Source of the DNA: Bacteroidales bacterium UBA5326
Lineage (GTDB): Bacteria > Bacteroidota > Bacteroidia > Bacteroidales > UBA932
Assembly: GCA_002408205.1 (NCBI GenBank)
Contig: DHQY01000004.1
Span: forward strand, 1 to 64,000
Length of the DNA stretch: 64,000 nt
Direction of reading: 5' to 3'
A program made the translations under genes and the position numbers. Below the pieces are notes generated by a model. That model had not been told where the DNA came from, ran no database searches, and saw only the letters and a list, made by a program, of their open reading frames with translations. Shown here piece after piece: positions 14,659 through 23,690 of this stretch; position 1 is the first letter of the stretch; every line of letters begins with the position of its first letter.

Positions 14659-16287
14659 TTAGAAGCGCAGTGTCAGCCCTGTCCCAAATGTAATTCCCGG
14701 CTCGCGGTAAAGGTTATAATAATAGATCTCCCGGTCCAAAAGATTTTGACCGTAAAGGAACGTTGAGAAATGCCTGCCCCAAACGTATTCTACTCTGGCT
14801 CCAAGGTTAGTGAAGGCCGGCAGTTCAATAACCGGATCTCCGTCGTACAGGCCGGGGGCACCGGAGCGGCTGCGGTAACCTGCGGTAATGGCTACAATAA
14901 TGCGTTCACGCCAATTATAACGGGCCTGACCGGAGACCTCCCAGGCGGGCATGTGCCAGGGTACAGTTCCTTGTGATAGTATGTATTTATACCAGGCGGC
15001 ATGTATTTTAGCTTCGAAAGGTTTGGAATGGTAAGAAACCCATGCGCCTGCGGTGTATCGCGTTTCGTCGTCGTAATCCAGTTTGTAACACCCTGGATAG
15101 CCCGGAGGATAGGGGATTGTCCGGTAATAAATCTGGTCTTCGGTTATTCGGTAGCCGCCATAGATACGGTAGGAGAAAACATCCTGTATGGTTCCCGTAA
15201 AGCCTGCCTCGGCGTTCAAGCGGATACGCCGGTCGTTCATTAGCGGGTCAAGCAACCAGGGATTTTCTGGTATCCGGTTCTGCAGTGTGTTCAATTCCCT
15301 TTTCCCGTCCATACTAAAGTATACGGCAAATACGGGATCAAATGCGTAATGTGCCTCAATCCACGGGAATATATCAAACAGGCTCTCTTTTTCCGTTAAC
15401 AGGAAACCAACACGCGCTCCTATACCCAATTTGTATTTTTCGCCGCTCCATATAACGTGCGGGAAAATGTTGACAATTGCTTTGGAAACCCATACGGAAT
15501 CATCGGTAAGCTTTCGGCTCGAGAAAAAAGATTGTGCTCCCAGATTCACAGAAAAAACCCGGCTGAGATTATATCCCAGCAGAAATTCTCCATCCAGGGC
15601 ATTTTCCCGCTGACTGGCCAGGCTGTCGACAAATTGCGCCATAGAGGCCGAGGCATGGCGGTAGCTCAGATCGGCACGGTATGACCAGGTGGATGCCTGG
15701 TTATTAAGGGAATAAAGACCTGCCTGTCCGCCTGCTCTGTAATAGGTTTGTGATGAAGGTGCGGCAATTGATAAGGGAAGCGGCCGGGCAAAGGTGTTGT
15801 ACAAGTGTTCCCCGTCTGCTTTTATATAAAAACTATGTTTGCCCCGGCGTTCAAGAGTAAAAGAACCCTGGTTGGTCATGCGGTCGGTTTCATCCCAAAG
15901 TGAACGGTGTATGCCATCAATCCCCATAAACCACCGGGATTTAACAGGGAGCTGCAAATGAAGGTCGCCGGCCGGAGTCCATGGATATCCAGAGCCCAGG
16001 CTCAGGTATCCGAAATGTTTCTCATAAGGCTTCTGGGGCTCCATCACTGCAGCGGCCAGCGGAACAAAAGCGTATAGATTACTGAGCGGTTTGTCAAAAA
16101 TGGTATATTGGAACAAGGTGTTGAAAGTCCGGAGCGAATCGGGAACACGTGTGTCAAGGACCGGTTTGGTCACTTCCATTAAGTCCGCATCGTAAAGACG
16201 TTCTACCTGGATCACCGGATTGATCTTGTTCTGAGCTGTCAGTGTGAGGCTCAGGAACAAAAAACATATTATAAACAAATGTCTCAT
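14659..16287 (-). CDS. Outer-membrane beta-barrel protein (TonB-receptor-like, no plug seen)
   Basis: About 542 residues with a clear signal peptide (LFIICFLFLSLTLTAQ). The body is a run of amphipathic strands rich in aromatic residues (YRAGGQAGLYS, FSVNLGAQSFFSS, YRIYGGYRIT), ending in FGTGLTLRF with the C-terminal Phe expected for Bam-dependent insertion. No TonB box or plug domain is obvious, so it is probably a barrel remnant of the TonB-receptor family or a porin-like partner. The ATG at 16287 overlaps the stop of the upstream TPR gene (ATGA), so the two are translationally coupled and probably act together; an ATG at 16299 is possible. Confidence 0.75.
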   Translation of the reverse strand: MRHLFIICFLFLSLTLTAQNKINPVIQVERLYDADLMEVTKPVLDTRVPDSLRTFNTLFQYTIFDKPLSNLYAFVPLAAAVMEPQKPYEKHFGYLSLGSGYPWTPAGDLHLQLPVKSRWFMGIDGIHRSLWDETDRMTNQGSFTLERRGKHSFYIKADGEHLYNTFARPLPLSIAAPSSQTYYRAGGQAGLYSLNNQASTWSYRADLSYRHASASMAQFVDSLASQRENALDGEFLLGYNLSRVFSVNLGAQSFFSSRKLTDDSVWVSKAIVNIFPHVIWSGEKYKLGIGARVGFLLTEKESLFDIFPWIEAHYAFDPVFAVYFSMDGKRELNTLQNRIPENPWLLDPLMNDRRIRLNAEAGFTGTIQDVFSYRIYGGYRITEDQIYYRTIPYPPGYPGCYKLDYDDETRYTAGAWVSYHSKPFEAKIHAAWYKYILSQGTVPWHMPAWEVSGQARYNWRERIIVAITAGYRSRSGAPGLYDGDPVIELPAFTNLGARVEYVWGRHFSTFLYGQNLLDREIYYYNLYREPGITFGTGLTLRF

Positions 16288-19253
16288 TTTCCTTCGCATT
16301 GTTTCAAACGGTGTTCTGCCAGTTGGGCTATATCGTCTGGTTCAGCCGGTTTATATTCTTTTAATACACTTTCGTATGTAGCTTTTGCCTGGGTCCATTC
16401 TTCGCGTGCGGCAAACAGGTCGCCCAGCAAAATATAAGCATGGGCCAGCCAGTATTCCTGAGGAGTTTCAGTATCTGTGAGGTTGAAGATCAGAGCCTCG
16501 GCCCGGTCAAAGTTTCCTGAGTCGAATGCGTCTTTGCACAACAGGAAATATGCCTCGGCACCAATGGCGGTCATGGCGTCTTTAGACAGCTCTTCCAGCA
16601 GAGGCAGCGCCTTGTCGCGTTCTTCCAGGGATAGATAGCTTTTGGCAGATATATAGCGTGCATCGGTCCGGTCCTTTTCTGTAAGTGACATACTGGTAAT
16701 CATTTTTTGTGCCTGGGCCAGTGCGTTTCTGTATTGTTTGTTTTTGTAGAACGACCACATGAGGCCCCGTTGCGCTTCCAGACGATTGTTATCAATGACG
16801 GCAATATCGGACAGGCTCATGTAGGCATCTACGGCTTCGTCGTATTGTTCGAGGGCGTACTTAATGGAAGCGTAGTTGCGGGTAGCCAGTTCGGTAAAAG
16901 AACCGGAAGGTTGTTGCATCACTACAAGGTAAGCATCGGCTGCCAATTGCATCTTGTCCATTTTGGCCAAACACTCGCCAAGATAGAAATATGCGGCAGG
17001 AATTTTTTCACTTTTGGGATATTCGGCAATGAAATTTCGGAGTGCAGTAATGGCAGAAGCATTAGAATTATTCAGATAGAGCTGTTCAGCCGATGAGAAA
17101 ATAAGCAGTTCCTTTTCATCGGCTGTCTTGCCCGAATCGATACCCAGGCTGTTCAGGTAGTCGAAAAAGCCTTTGGAATCATTTTTGGCCATATAAACAT
17201 TCTCTATACCTGCCAGGGCGTTGGCCGCATCGGGAGAATCGGGAAACCGTTGCATGACTTCTTTGTAAAATTCCAGCGCCTGATCCGGCTGTTGCAGATT
17301 GATGCGTATAAGGCCCAGTTCAACCAGAGCTTTTGCGTGATAGGCGCTGTGTTCCTGGAATGAAAGTATTGTGCGGAATATCTCTTCTGCCTTATTGTAT
17401 TGGGAGGTACGTACGTAAGTACGGCCCTGCTCGAAAAGGGCCATTGAGATGAATGACGATGAGGGATATTCCTCAATCAGACGCCTGAGGGTTTCAAGCT
17501 TGACGGAATCTCTGTTGAGGACCCCTTCTGCCATGGCTATCTGGTAGAGTGCATAATCGGCATCTTTTGTCTTATTTTCAATGGCATTACGGTATTCAGA
17601 GGCCGCCAGTTCGTGGTCGTATTGAGCAAAGGCGCAATCTCCGAGCCTTAGATAACTGTCCGCAATATATTTCTTGTTATTACGGGTGAACTTTAAAAAT
17701 TTGTTAAACCAATCGGCTGCGTTAGTATAATCGCGTTGTTTGAAATAAGCATAAGCAATATTGTAGTGACTTGTGCGGTACCTCTCCGGGTTGGCATAAG
17801 CTCCGCCTGCACTTGTGAATTGTTTCCAAAGGCTAATGGCATTCGAAAATTTATCGCTTCTATAAAGACATTCTGCTACCCAGTAAGGTTCTTCTGCCAG
17901 TGAAAAATATTTTTCAGCTTCACGGAACGATCCGTTCTGGTAAAGTTGAATGCCTCTGAGGTAAGCGGCTCTTTTCAGGTATAAACCGGTTTCGGCGGTG
18001 GGGTTTGTAATGGCCTGCAGTGCAGTTACTGCTCCGGAATAATCCTGAATAAGAAACGAGTGGGCGGCAATATAGGTCTGGATTTCATCGAGTTTGGGTG
18101 AATCCGGGTATTCTTTCCGGTAAGCCGAGAGAGCCTGAATATCCCCGTTGGTGTCGAACGACAGCTTAGCGTAATTAAAAAAGGCATCTTCCTTAATGAT
18201 CGGATCGAAGTTCATGAGGCTGGCACTTCTGAATGCGTTCAGGGCTCCCAGTTTGTTTTTTAATTCAATGTATGCTTCTCCCAGATGGTAAAGTGCGTTC
18301 TGTCCCAGGCTGTCTGTCGTCTCCCCGGCAATGGCCAGTTGTTCGGCTGCCTGGCTGTAATTGCCCAGCTTAAAATGAAGGATTCCGGAATAATACCTGT
18401 CGGCGTGTGAAAGTTCCCTGACGCCGGTAAGGTAATCATCAAAAAAAGTACGTGCCTCGGGATGCCTGTTCAATGCAAAATACGATTCTGACAGAATCTT
18501 TGCCAGATTGATTTTTAGAGCAGGGTCGGCTGTGGCGTAGATCTTTTCGCCTTCCTGTATTACTTTCTCGTATTCGTGCAGGTAAAAAAGAGACTGTAAA
18601 AAATAGGTAGATGCCAAAGGAGCGTACATGGGTACGTCCCTGAGAGGTTCCAGCAAAGGTATGGCGTTGCGGAAATCACCCGCCGAATAATGAATATATC
18701 CCCTGTAATACATAGCTGCGGTTTTGAATTGATCTCCACCGCGATATTTTGTGGTTTCGCCAAACAGTACAAGCGCTTCTTTCTTTTGTCCGGCTTGCAG
18801 GCAGGCATACCCTTTTCTGAAGACATATTCCGCCCTGTATCTCAGGGGCAGTTGTTTGATTTTTACTTTGTTGTAGGTTTCAACAGCTTCTGCATTGAGC
18901 CCTTTGTTTAGTTGTAACGTACCCAGCCTGAGAAGAATCTCCTGCCTGAAAGGAGCTGTGGGGTATTCTTTTTCCCATTGGGCAGCCCTTGTCATTACAC
19001 CGGGATCATTCAGGGCGATTTCACACAGAAGCATGTACGAGGCAACGGTCTTCCGGTCTGCCGGTGTGTTCAGGGCACTGATGTCCCGGAACAAGTTATA
19101 CGCGCTCCAATATTGTTCCTGTTTATACAACTCAACGGCTGTCTGAAGGATATCTTCGGGGGAATGGGCCCGTCCCTGCCCCGGGGCCGCGGTCCCTGAA
19201 AGCAAGATCAGGCATCCGCCCAGGAGAATATGTCTGAAGTGTATCATAGACAT
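16284..19253 (-). CDS. Large periplasmic tetratricopeptide-repeat protein
   Basis: A 989-residue exported protein with a signal sequence (HILLGGCLILLSGTAAPG) and TPR/Sel1-type helical repeats along nearly its whole length. Recognisable units include AYFKQRDYTNAADWFNKFL, GRTYVRTSQYNKAEEIF, LGLIRINLQQPDQALEFY and FYLGECLAKMDKMQLAADAY. The repeats resemble YbgF/CpoB and BamD scaffolds. Being coupled to an outer-membrane barrel gene, it likely scaffolds an envelope assembly or transport complex. It is probably expressed from the -7 element at 19268-19275. No catalytic domain is seen. Confidence 0.8.
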   Translation of the reverse strand: MSMIHFRHILLGGCLILLSGTAAPGQGRAHSPEDILQTAVELYKQEQYWSAYNLFRDISALNTPADRKTVASYMLLCEIALNDPGVMTRAAQWEKEYPTAPFRQEILLRLGTLQLNKGLNAEAVETYNKVKIKQLPLRYRAEYVFRKGYACLQAGQKKEALVLFGETTKYRGGDQFKTAAMYYRGYIHYSAGDFRNAIPLLEPLRDVPMYAPLASTYFLQSLFYLHEYEKVIQEGEKIYATADPALKINLAKILSESYFALNRHPEARTFFDDYLTGVRELSHADRYYSGILHFKLGNYSQAAEQLAIAGETTDSLGQNALYHLGEAYIELKNKLGALNAFRSASLMNFDPIIKEDAFFNYAKLSFDTNGDIQALSAYRKEYPDSPKLDEIQTYIAAHSFLIQDYSGAVTALQAITNPTAETGLYLKRAAYLRGIQLYQNGSFREAEKYFSLAEEPYWVAECLYRSDKFSNAISLWKQFTSAGGAYANPERYRTSHYNIAYAYFKQRDYTNAADWFNKFLKFTRNNKKYIADSYLRLGDCAFAQYDHELAASEYRNAIENKTKDADYALYQIAMAEGVLNRDSVKLETLRRLIEEYPSSSFISMALFEQGRTYVRTSQYNKAEEIFRTILSFQEHSAYHAKALVELGLIRINLQQPDQALEFYKEVMQRFPDSPDAANALAGIENVYMAKNDSKGFFDYLNSLGIDSGKTADEKELLIFSSAEQLYLNNSNASAITALRNFIAEYPKSEKIPAAYFYLGECLAKMDKMQLAADAYLVVMQQPSGSFTELATRNYASIKYALEQYDEAVDAYMSLSDIAVIDNNRLEAQRGLMWSFYKNKQYRNALAQAQKMITSMSLTEKDRTDARYISAKSYLSLEERDKALPLLEELSKDAMTAIGAEAYFLLCKDAFDSGNFDRAEALIFNLTDTETPQEYWLAHAYILLGDLFAAREEWTQAKATYESVLKEYKPAEPDDIAQLAEHRLKQCEGK

Positions 19254-19267
19254 AAGCTTTAACCTTA

Positions 19268-19275
19268 CAAAGATA
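19268..19275 (-). promoter_or_regulatory. Promoter -7 element of the TPR protein/barrel unit
   Basis: TATCTTTG on the minus strand, 14 bases upstream of the ATG at 19253, in the 45-base gap after xerD. Confidence 0.55.
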
Positions 19276-19298
19276 AGAGGATTTTCAAGAATCGTGCC

Positions 19299-20234
19299 TT
19301 ACCGGCGCGGATGGTGTGACAGAATAGATTGCTGCCAGTGTGCTTTGTCTATGTGCGTATAGATCTCTGTAGTCAGTATACTGCAGTGACCCAGCATTTC
19401 CTGTACAACACGCAGGTCTGCACCGTTCTCAATCATGTGTGTGGCAAAGGAATGACGAAAGGTATGGGGCGATATGATTTTTTTTATCCCCGCTTTGCCG
19501 GTCTGTTCCTTAATCATAATAAACACCATGTTTCTGGAAAGTGGCCTGCCATAGCGGTTAAGAAACATATAGTCAGTGGCATTGGGATGGATGTTCAGCT
19601 TGTTTCTCCAGGGAAAATACAGCTCCAAAGCATGAACGGCGTGGGATCCTACCGGAACAAGCCGCTGTTTATTGCCCTTTCCTATTACTCTTATAAATCC
19701 TTCGTCGGGAAAATAATCTGTCAGTTTAAGGGTGGTCAGCTCGCTGACCCTTAGCCCGCATCCGTACAGCATTTCTATTATGGCCATGTTACGATGTCCC
19801 TCATTCTGGCTCAGGTCAATGGAATCAATAATGTTTTCGATCTCAGTTAATGAAAGTACAACGGGCAGGCGTCGTCCGGTTTTTGGAGCGGCCACGGTGG
19901 TGCACGGGCTATGTTTTATGTACTTCTCGGTTAAAAGAAAAGTGAAAAAAGTTTTGAGTGCCGAAAGCTGGCGCGCCTGCGTTCTGGGTGAAATGCCTTT
20001 ACCGGTAACCGATGCCAGGTAATCCTGAATATGTATACCGGTTATATCGCGGGGACCGGGCATTGTGTCACCGGCCGCGATCTGCCTGTCTTTGAGAAAG
20101 TCCAGAAACCCGTTTATGTCTCTCAGATATGCATATCTTGTATTGTCTGCAAGGGCTCTTTCGAGTCTCAGGTAAATAACAAAGTCGCTCAAAATCCCTG
20201 TCCATTTATTTTCCGTAACAGGATTATTTTTCAT
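19299..20234 (-). CDS. xerD: Tyrosine recombinase XerD
   Basis: Site-specific recombinase that resolves chromosome dimers at dif with XerC; 311 residues, the normal size. An N-terminal SAM-like core-binding domain (about 10-110) precedes the catalytic domain with all six active residues: R162 (CGLRVSEL), K186 (VIGKGNKQR), H257 and R260 (HTFRHSFATHM), H283 (LGHCSI) and nucleophile Y292 (IYTHID). The start overlaps the nth stop (ATGA). It is a housekeeping Xer protein, not a mobile-element integrase, judging from the close match to XerD and the core neighbours. Confidence 0.92.
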   Translation of the reverse strand: MKNNPVTENKWTGILSDFVIYLRLERALADNTRYAYLRDINGFLDFLKDRQIAAGDTMPGPRDITGIHIQDYLASVTGKGISPRTQARQLSALKTFFTFLLTEKYIKHSPCTTVAAPKTGRRLPVVLSLTEIENIIDSIDLSQNEGHRNMAIIEMLYGCGLRVSELTTLKLTDYFPDEGFIRVIGKGNKQRLVPVGSHAVHALELYFPWRNKLNIHPNATDYMFLNRYGRPLSRNMVFIMIKEQTGKAGIKKIISPHTFRHSFATHMIENGADLRVVQEMLGHCSILTTEIYTHIDKAHWQQSILSHHPRR

Positions 20235-20872
20235 ATAGCCGTTCTGACTTTGTAGTCGTTACAAAAGTTCCTCAGACCGCACATATCGCATTTGGGTTCG
20301 CGCGCTGTACATACGTACCTTCCGTGGAGAATAAGCCAGTGATGTGCCCTGGCCCTTGTATGCACAGGGAAATGATCGTTCAGGTCATTCTCGACGGCAA
20401 GGGGGGTGGCCCCTTTAGAGAAACCCAGCCGGTGTGCCACCCTGAATACATGAGTGTCAACGGCAATGACATTTTTTTTGTAAACCACCGAGGCTACAAC
20501 GTTAGCGGTTTTTCTTCCCACGCCGGGAAGTTTTTGCAATGCTTCGGGTTCCGGCGGAACCTGTCCGTTGAACGATTCCACCAGCATTTTGGCCATTCCC
20601 CAAAGATGATTGGCCTTATTATTGGGGTACGAGACCGATCTGATGTAAGGCAGTATCTCCCCGGCCGAGGCTTGGGCCATAGCTTCCGGGTTTGGAAACC
20701 GTTCCATCAGGGCGGGAGTGACCATATTGACCCTTTTATCGGTACATTGCGCAGAAAGGATAACAGCAACCAGGAGGCTGAAAGGATTCTCGTATTCCAG
20801 TTCGGACGATGCATCGGGCATATGTTCAGAAAACCAGCTGATAATCCCGTCTACTTCTTCTTTGCTTTTCAT
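20231..20872 (-). CDS. nth: Endonuclease III
   Basis: Base-excision-repair DNA glycosylase/AP lyase acting on oxidised pyrimidines; 213 residues. The helix-hairpin-helix LPGVGRKTANV contains catalytic K121, and D139 lies in VDTHVFRVAHRLG. The C-terminal [4Fe-4S] loop has C188, C195, C198 and C204 with the standard C-x6-C-x2-C-x5-C spacing. The ATG overlaps the ftsE stop by one base (TAATG), so ftsE, nth and xerD form a tight operon. Confidence 0.95.
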   Translation of the reverse strand: MKSKEEVDGIISWFSEHMPDASSELEYENPFSLLVAVILSAQCTDKRVNMVTPALMERFPNPEAMAQASAGEILPYIRSVSYPNNKANHLWGMAKMLVESFNGQVPPEPEALQKLPGVGRKTANVVASVVYKKNVIAVDTHVFRVAHRLGFSKGATPLAVENDLNDHFPVHTRARAHHWLILHGRYVCTAREPKCDMCGLRNFCNDYKVRTAI

Positions 20873-21576
20873 TATTCCATATAATGTGAAAAATCAAATT
20901 CTTGCTTATCTGCAACTTCTGAAAATCGGCCGGTTCCGCATTTAAAGATCCTTCCGGGATATCGTTGCAACAGGCTCATATTATGTGTGACCATAAGCAT
21001 GGCAGGCTGCTGGCTATGATGAATGCTCATAAATAAAGCCATAATCTCCTGCTGTGTGTCGCTGTCGAGGTTCCCGGTGGGCTCGTCAGCCAGGATGATC
21101 TCCGGATCGTTCAGGATGGCCCGTGCAATGGCCACACGTTGCTGTTCTCCCCCCGAGAGCTGGTGCGGCATCTTGTGTTTTTTGTGCAGCATGCCCACAT
21201 TTTCCAGGGCCTGTTCAATTCTTTTAGAGATATCTTTCCTGTTGCGCCATCCGGTGGAACGAAGCACAAATTCCAGGTTATCCCAGGCAGAACGGTCCTG
21301 AAGGAGCTGGAAATCCTGAAATACCACACCTATTTTTCTTCTCAGGTATGGAATCTGTCTGCGTTTGAGTTTTGTGAGATCGAACCCGGCTACCTCTGCC
21401 TGTCCTTTCTTTACAGGAAATTCTCCGATTAATGTTTTTATGAGGGATGTTTTGCCGCTGCCAACGCGTCCCACAAGGTAAATGAAATCTCCTTTTTCAA
21501 GCGTCAGATTCAAATCTGTAAGGATCAGATTTCCATCCTTGATGATATCGATGCCTTCGAGCCTGATAATTGCCAT
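20872..21576 (-). CDS. ftsE: Cell-division ABC ATPase FtsE
   Basis: ATP-binding subunit of the FtsEX complex that activates peptidoglycan hydrolases at the septum; 234 residues. Walker A is GRVGSGKT at 36-43, the signature is LSGGEQQR, and Walker B is IILADEPTGNLD. The VFQDFQLLQDRSAWDNLEFVLRSTG region is characteristic of FtsE. No ftsX lies beside it, so the permease partner must be encoded elsewhere. A lipoprotein-releasing (LolD-like) ATPase is the alternative reading, but the FtsE-type sequence is clear. Confidence 0.88.
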   Translation of the reverse strand: MAIIRLEGIDIIKDGNLILTDLNLTLEKGDFIYLVGRVGSGKTSLIKTLIGEFPVKKGQAEVAGFDLTKLKRRQIPYLRRKIGVVFQDFQLLQDRSAWDNLEFVLRSTGWRNRKDISKRIEQALENVGMLHKKHKMPHQLSGGEQQRVAIARAILNDPEIILADEPTGNLDSDTQQEIMALFMSIHHSQQPAMLMVTHNMSLLQRYPGRIFKCGTGRFSEVADKQEFDFSHYME

Positions 21577-21596
21577 AACGGGGAATATTTGATGTA

Positions 21597-21628
21597 CAAA
21601 TGTAAGTTTTTTTTGCGGAGTAAGTACA
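21597..21628 (-). promoter_or_regulatory. Promoter of ftsE-nth-xerD
   Basis: On the minus strand TTG (21626-21628) is followed after 21 bases by TACATTTG (21597-21604), a good match to the Bacteroidota -33/-7 layout, 21 bases before the ftsE ATG. Confidence 0.65.
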
Positions 21629-21646
21629 ATATTCCGGTTCTTTGTA

Positions 21647-21654
21647 TACCTTTG
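21647..21654 (+). promoter_or_regulatory. Promoter -7 element of the ABC transporter/GntR operon
   Basis: TACCTTTG matches TAnnTTTG. The palindrome at 21656-21679 begins two bases downstream and covers the expected transcription start. Confidence 0.65.
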
Positions 21655-21655
21655 C

Positions 21656-21679
21656 AGTGTACTAATGTTCTAATACACT
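21656..21679. promoter_or_regulatory. Putative operator for the GntR (YtrA/YhcF-type) regulator
   Basis: Inverted repeat AGTGTACTA, 6-nt spacer, TAATACACT (8 of 9 positions paired) immediately upstream of the ATG at 21681. TGTACTA-type half-sites are characteristic of YtrA-subfamily GntR operators, and the third gene of the operon encodes such a regulator. Confidence 0.65.
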
Positions 21680-21680
21680 A

Positions 21681-22508
21681 ATGATACATATAAATAATCT
21701 GTCTTTCAGTTATCCGAAACATGAAGTATTCAGAAGCCTGACATTCAGTTTGGAAGGAGGAAATGTTTATGGACTGCTCGGGCAAAACGGAGTGGGCAAG
21801 ACTACCTTGCTTAAAATCCTGGCAGGACTTCAGAGAAGTAATAAAGAGGCCTGTCTGGTGAATGGCTATAATCCGTATAAACGTCAGCCGGCATTTTTGC
21901 GCGAAGTGTACTACCTGCCCGAAGAACCGGCCTGTCCTCCGGGAACCGTCAATGATTTTGCCAGATGTTGCGGAGGTTTTTATCCCCGTTTTGATCTGGG
22001 ACAGTTTTACGGTTTGCTTGATCGGTTTGGTATTCAGCCCCTGGCCCGTTTTAAGGACCTTTCGGCCGGACAACAGAAAAAAGCGCATATCTCCTATGCC
22101 ATAGCGCTTAACACTTCGCTGCTTCTGTTGGACGAACCAAGCAACGGAATGGACATACCTTCCAAATCTCTTTTCAGAAGTGTCGTCTCCCAGCATATAA
22201 CACCGGAACGTGTGCTGATAATTTCCACACACCAGGTCAGGGATTTGGAAAACCTCATAGATCCTGTCATTATTCTCGACAAAAAGGGTGTTGTACTTCA
22301 TGCCACTATTGAAGAGATTGCGCAGAAGCTGTATTTTTTCCGCGATGTGGATGAGGACCCAAGCGCCCTTTATGCAGAAGAAGTCCCTGCGGGCTACTCG
22401 ATGGTTAGATCCAATACGGCTCATCACGACAGTAAAGTCGATCTCGAGATATTATTCAATGCTGCATTATTACACAGGGATTGGTTCACCGATCATTTCA
22501 AAAAATAG
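21681..22508 (+). CDS. ABC transporter ATP-binding protein
   Basis: ATPase of 275 residues. Walker A GQNGVGKTT at about 31-39, a short signature LSAGQQKKA, and Walker B LLLLDEPSNGMD with the H-switch STHQVRDLE are intact. The C-terminal 60 residues are an extra domain of the type found in bacitracin/YtrB-like exporters. It is followed by the membrane subunit and a GntR regulator, the classic order ATPase-permease-GntR of YtrA-type operons that respond to cell-wall stress. Substrate unknown. Confidence 0.88.
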   Translation: MIHINNLSFSYPKHEVFRSLTFSLEGGNVYGLLGQNGVGKTTLLKILAGLQRSNKEACLVNGYNPYKRQPAFLREVYYLPEEPACPPGTVNDFARCCGGFYPRFDLGQFYGLLDRFGIQPLARFKDLSAGQQKKAHISYAIALNTSLLLLDEPSNGMDIPSKSLFRSVVSQHITPERVLIISTHQVRDLENLIDPVIILDKKGVVLHATIEEIAQKLYFFRDVDEDPSALYAEEVPAGYSMVRSNTAHHDSKVDLEILFNAALLHRDWFTDHFKK

Positions 22509-22513
22509 TCATT

Positions 22514-23329
22514 ATGGGAAATATCTTCAATTTTAAGAGATTTGGAATGCTTTTGCTCAAGGAGCTTAAGGAATTTCCCCTGTCATACGGATTGTCCGTA
22601 TTGAGTGCTGCCGGGGTGTATGTGCTGATTATGGCGTTAGCTATGCTTAACGGTATTGATCATCCTGTTGGCATTTTCTTCCGTATGACAATGATCTCAC
22701 TGTTGATTGTTGTACTGATGGTTGTAGTGCCTTCCAAAATGTACGGGTATGTAAACCATTATAAGAAAGGGATTTATTATACCTTATTACCTGCCTCGGC
22801 TTTTGAAAAAATGCTGAGTATGCTCATTATCTGTTCCGTTGTTACAGGACTTGTCTCATTTTCCATACTGGTTCTGACAGATTATCTGGTTTATGCCTTA
22901 TTTCCCTGCCGGCTGGCAGGTACATTGTTCGGAGAAGCCGGTTCGGTTACGTTCTTTAGTTCGGAAATATTCAGTGTGGTCATGTTCCAGGCCTGTTTTA
23001 TTCTGGGAAACCTTTATTATAAAAAACAAAAAATAGCCAAAACAATTGTTTTTCTTATGTTCCTTGCCGTTATTTTTGGTGTGATAAGCTTTATTATTAT
23101 CACTCAGATAGGTGAGGATGTCGTGACTGCTTTTCTGCAATCCAAAATGGGAGATATTCCTTCCGATGTGAATTATTTTGACCTTAAGAAAATGAATGAT
23201 CTGTCGGAGTCGCTCAGGCAGTTACCCTTTGTCAGAATAATGGCTCTTGTTGACTACATTTCATGGTCTGTTATCGGAATCGGCTGCTGGACAGGATCGT
23301 ATCGGCTGATAAAAACCAATAAGTATTAG
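22514..23329 (+). CDS. ABC transporter membrane protein
   Basis: A 271-residue integral membrane protein with about six transmembrane helices: SYGLSVLSAAGVYVLIMAL, RMTMISLLIVVLMVVV, MLIICSVVTGLVSFSILVL, VVMFQACFILGNLY, IVFLMFLAVIFGVISFIII and the last near VDYISWSVIGIGCW. The start at 22514 is chosen because the longer form would overlap the ATPase gene with a hydrophilic tail unlike the family. It is the permease partner of the preceding ATPase. The length and ABC-2-like layout point to an exporter. Confidence 0.82.
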   Translation: MGNIFNFKRFGMLLLKELKEFPLSYGLSVLSAAGVYVLIMALAMLNGIDHPVGIFFRMTMISLLIVVLMVVVPSKMYGYVNHYKKGIYYTLLPASAFEKMLSMLIICSVVTGLVSFSILVLTDYLVYALFPCRLAGTLFGEAGSVTFFSSEIFSVVMFQACFILGNLYYKKQKIAKTIVFLMFLAVIFGVISFIIITQIGEDVVTAFLQSKMGDIPSDVNYFDLKKMNDLSESLRQLPFVRIMALVDYISWSVIGIGCWTGSYRLIKTNKY

Positions 23330-23330
23330 T

Positions 23331-23690
23331 ATGGAATTCAACGAGCATAAAGCCATTTATCTCCAAATTGCCGAGACATTATGCGAGCGCATACTTATCG
23401 GTAAGTGGAAAGCCGAGGAGAGGATCCCGTCTGTACGCGAACTGGGTGCTTCCCTGGGTGTGAATCCCAATACAGTTGCCAGAACCTATGATTATCTTCA
23501 GCAAATGAATGTTATATACAATAAAAGAGGCATAGGGTACTTTGTTACTTCGCAGGCAAGAGAAGAGATAGTAAGTGTTATGAAAACCACTTTTCTCAAA
23601 GAAGAACTACCTAAGTTCTTTAAAAAAATGAACCTGCTTTCCATTCCTTTTGATGAACTAGAAACGATTTATAAACAAAACAATCAATGA
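23331..23690 (+). CDS. GntR-family transcriptional regulator (YhcF/YtrA type)
   Basis: A compact 119-residue GntR protein: an N-terminal winged helix (YLQIAETLCERIL, then RIPSVRELGASLGVNPNTV, then YDYLQQMNVIYNKRGIGYFV) with only a short C-terminal helix pair, as in the YtrA subfamily. It starts one base after the permease stop and overlaps the next gene. It is expected to repress its own operon through the palindrome at 21656-21679, with release triggered by an unknown envelope-related signal. Confidence 0.88.
   Translation: MEFNEHKAIYLQIAETLCERILIGKWKAEERIPSVRELGASLGVNPNTVARTYDYLQQMNVIYNKRGIGYFVTSQAREEIVSVMKTTFLKEELPKFFKKMNLLSIPFDELETIYKQNNQ

Noticed and set aside
19299..20234. XerD as the integrase of a mobile element
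   Set aside because: It is full length, close to housekeeping XerD, and embedded in a tight ftsE-nth operon far from the AT-rich island.
22481..22513. Earlier start of the ABC membrane protein
   Set aside because: It overlaps the ATPase gene and adds a hydrophilic stretch absent from related proteins.
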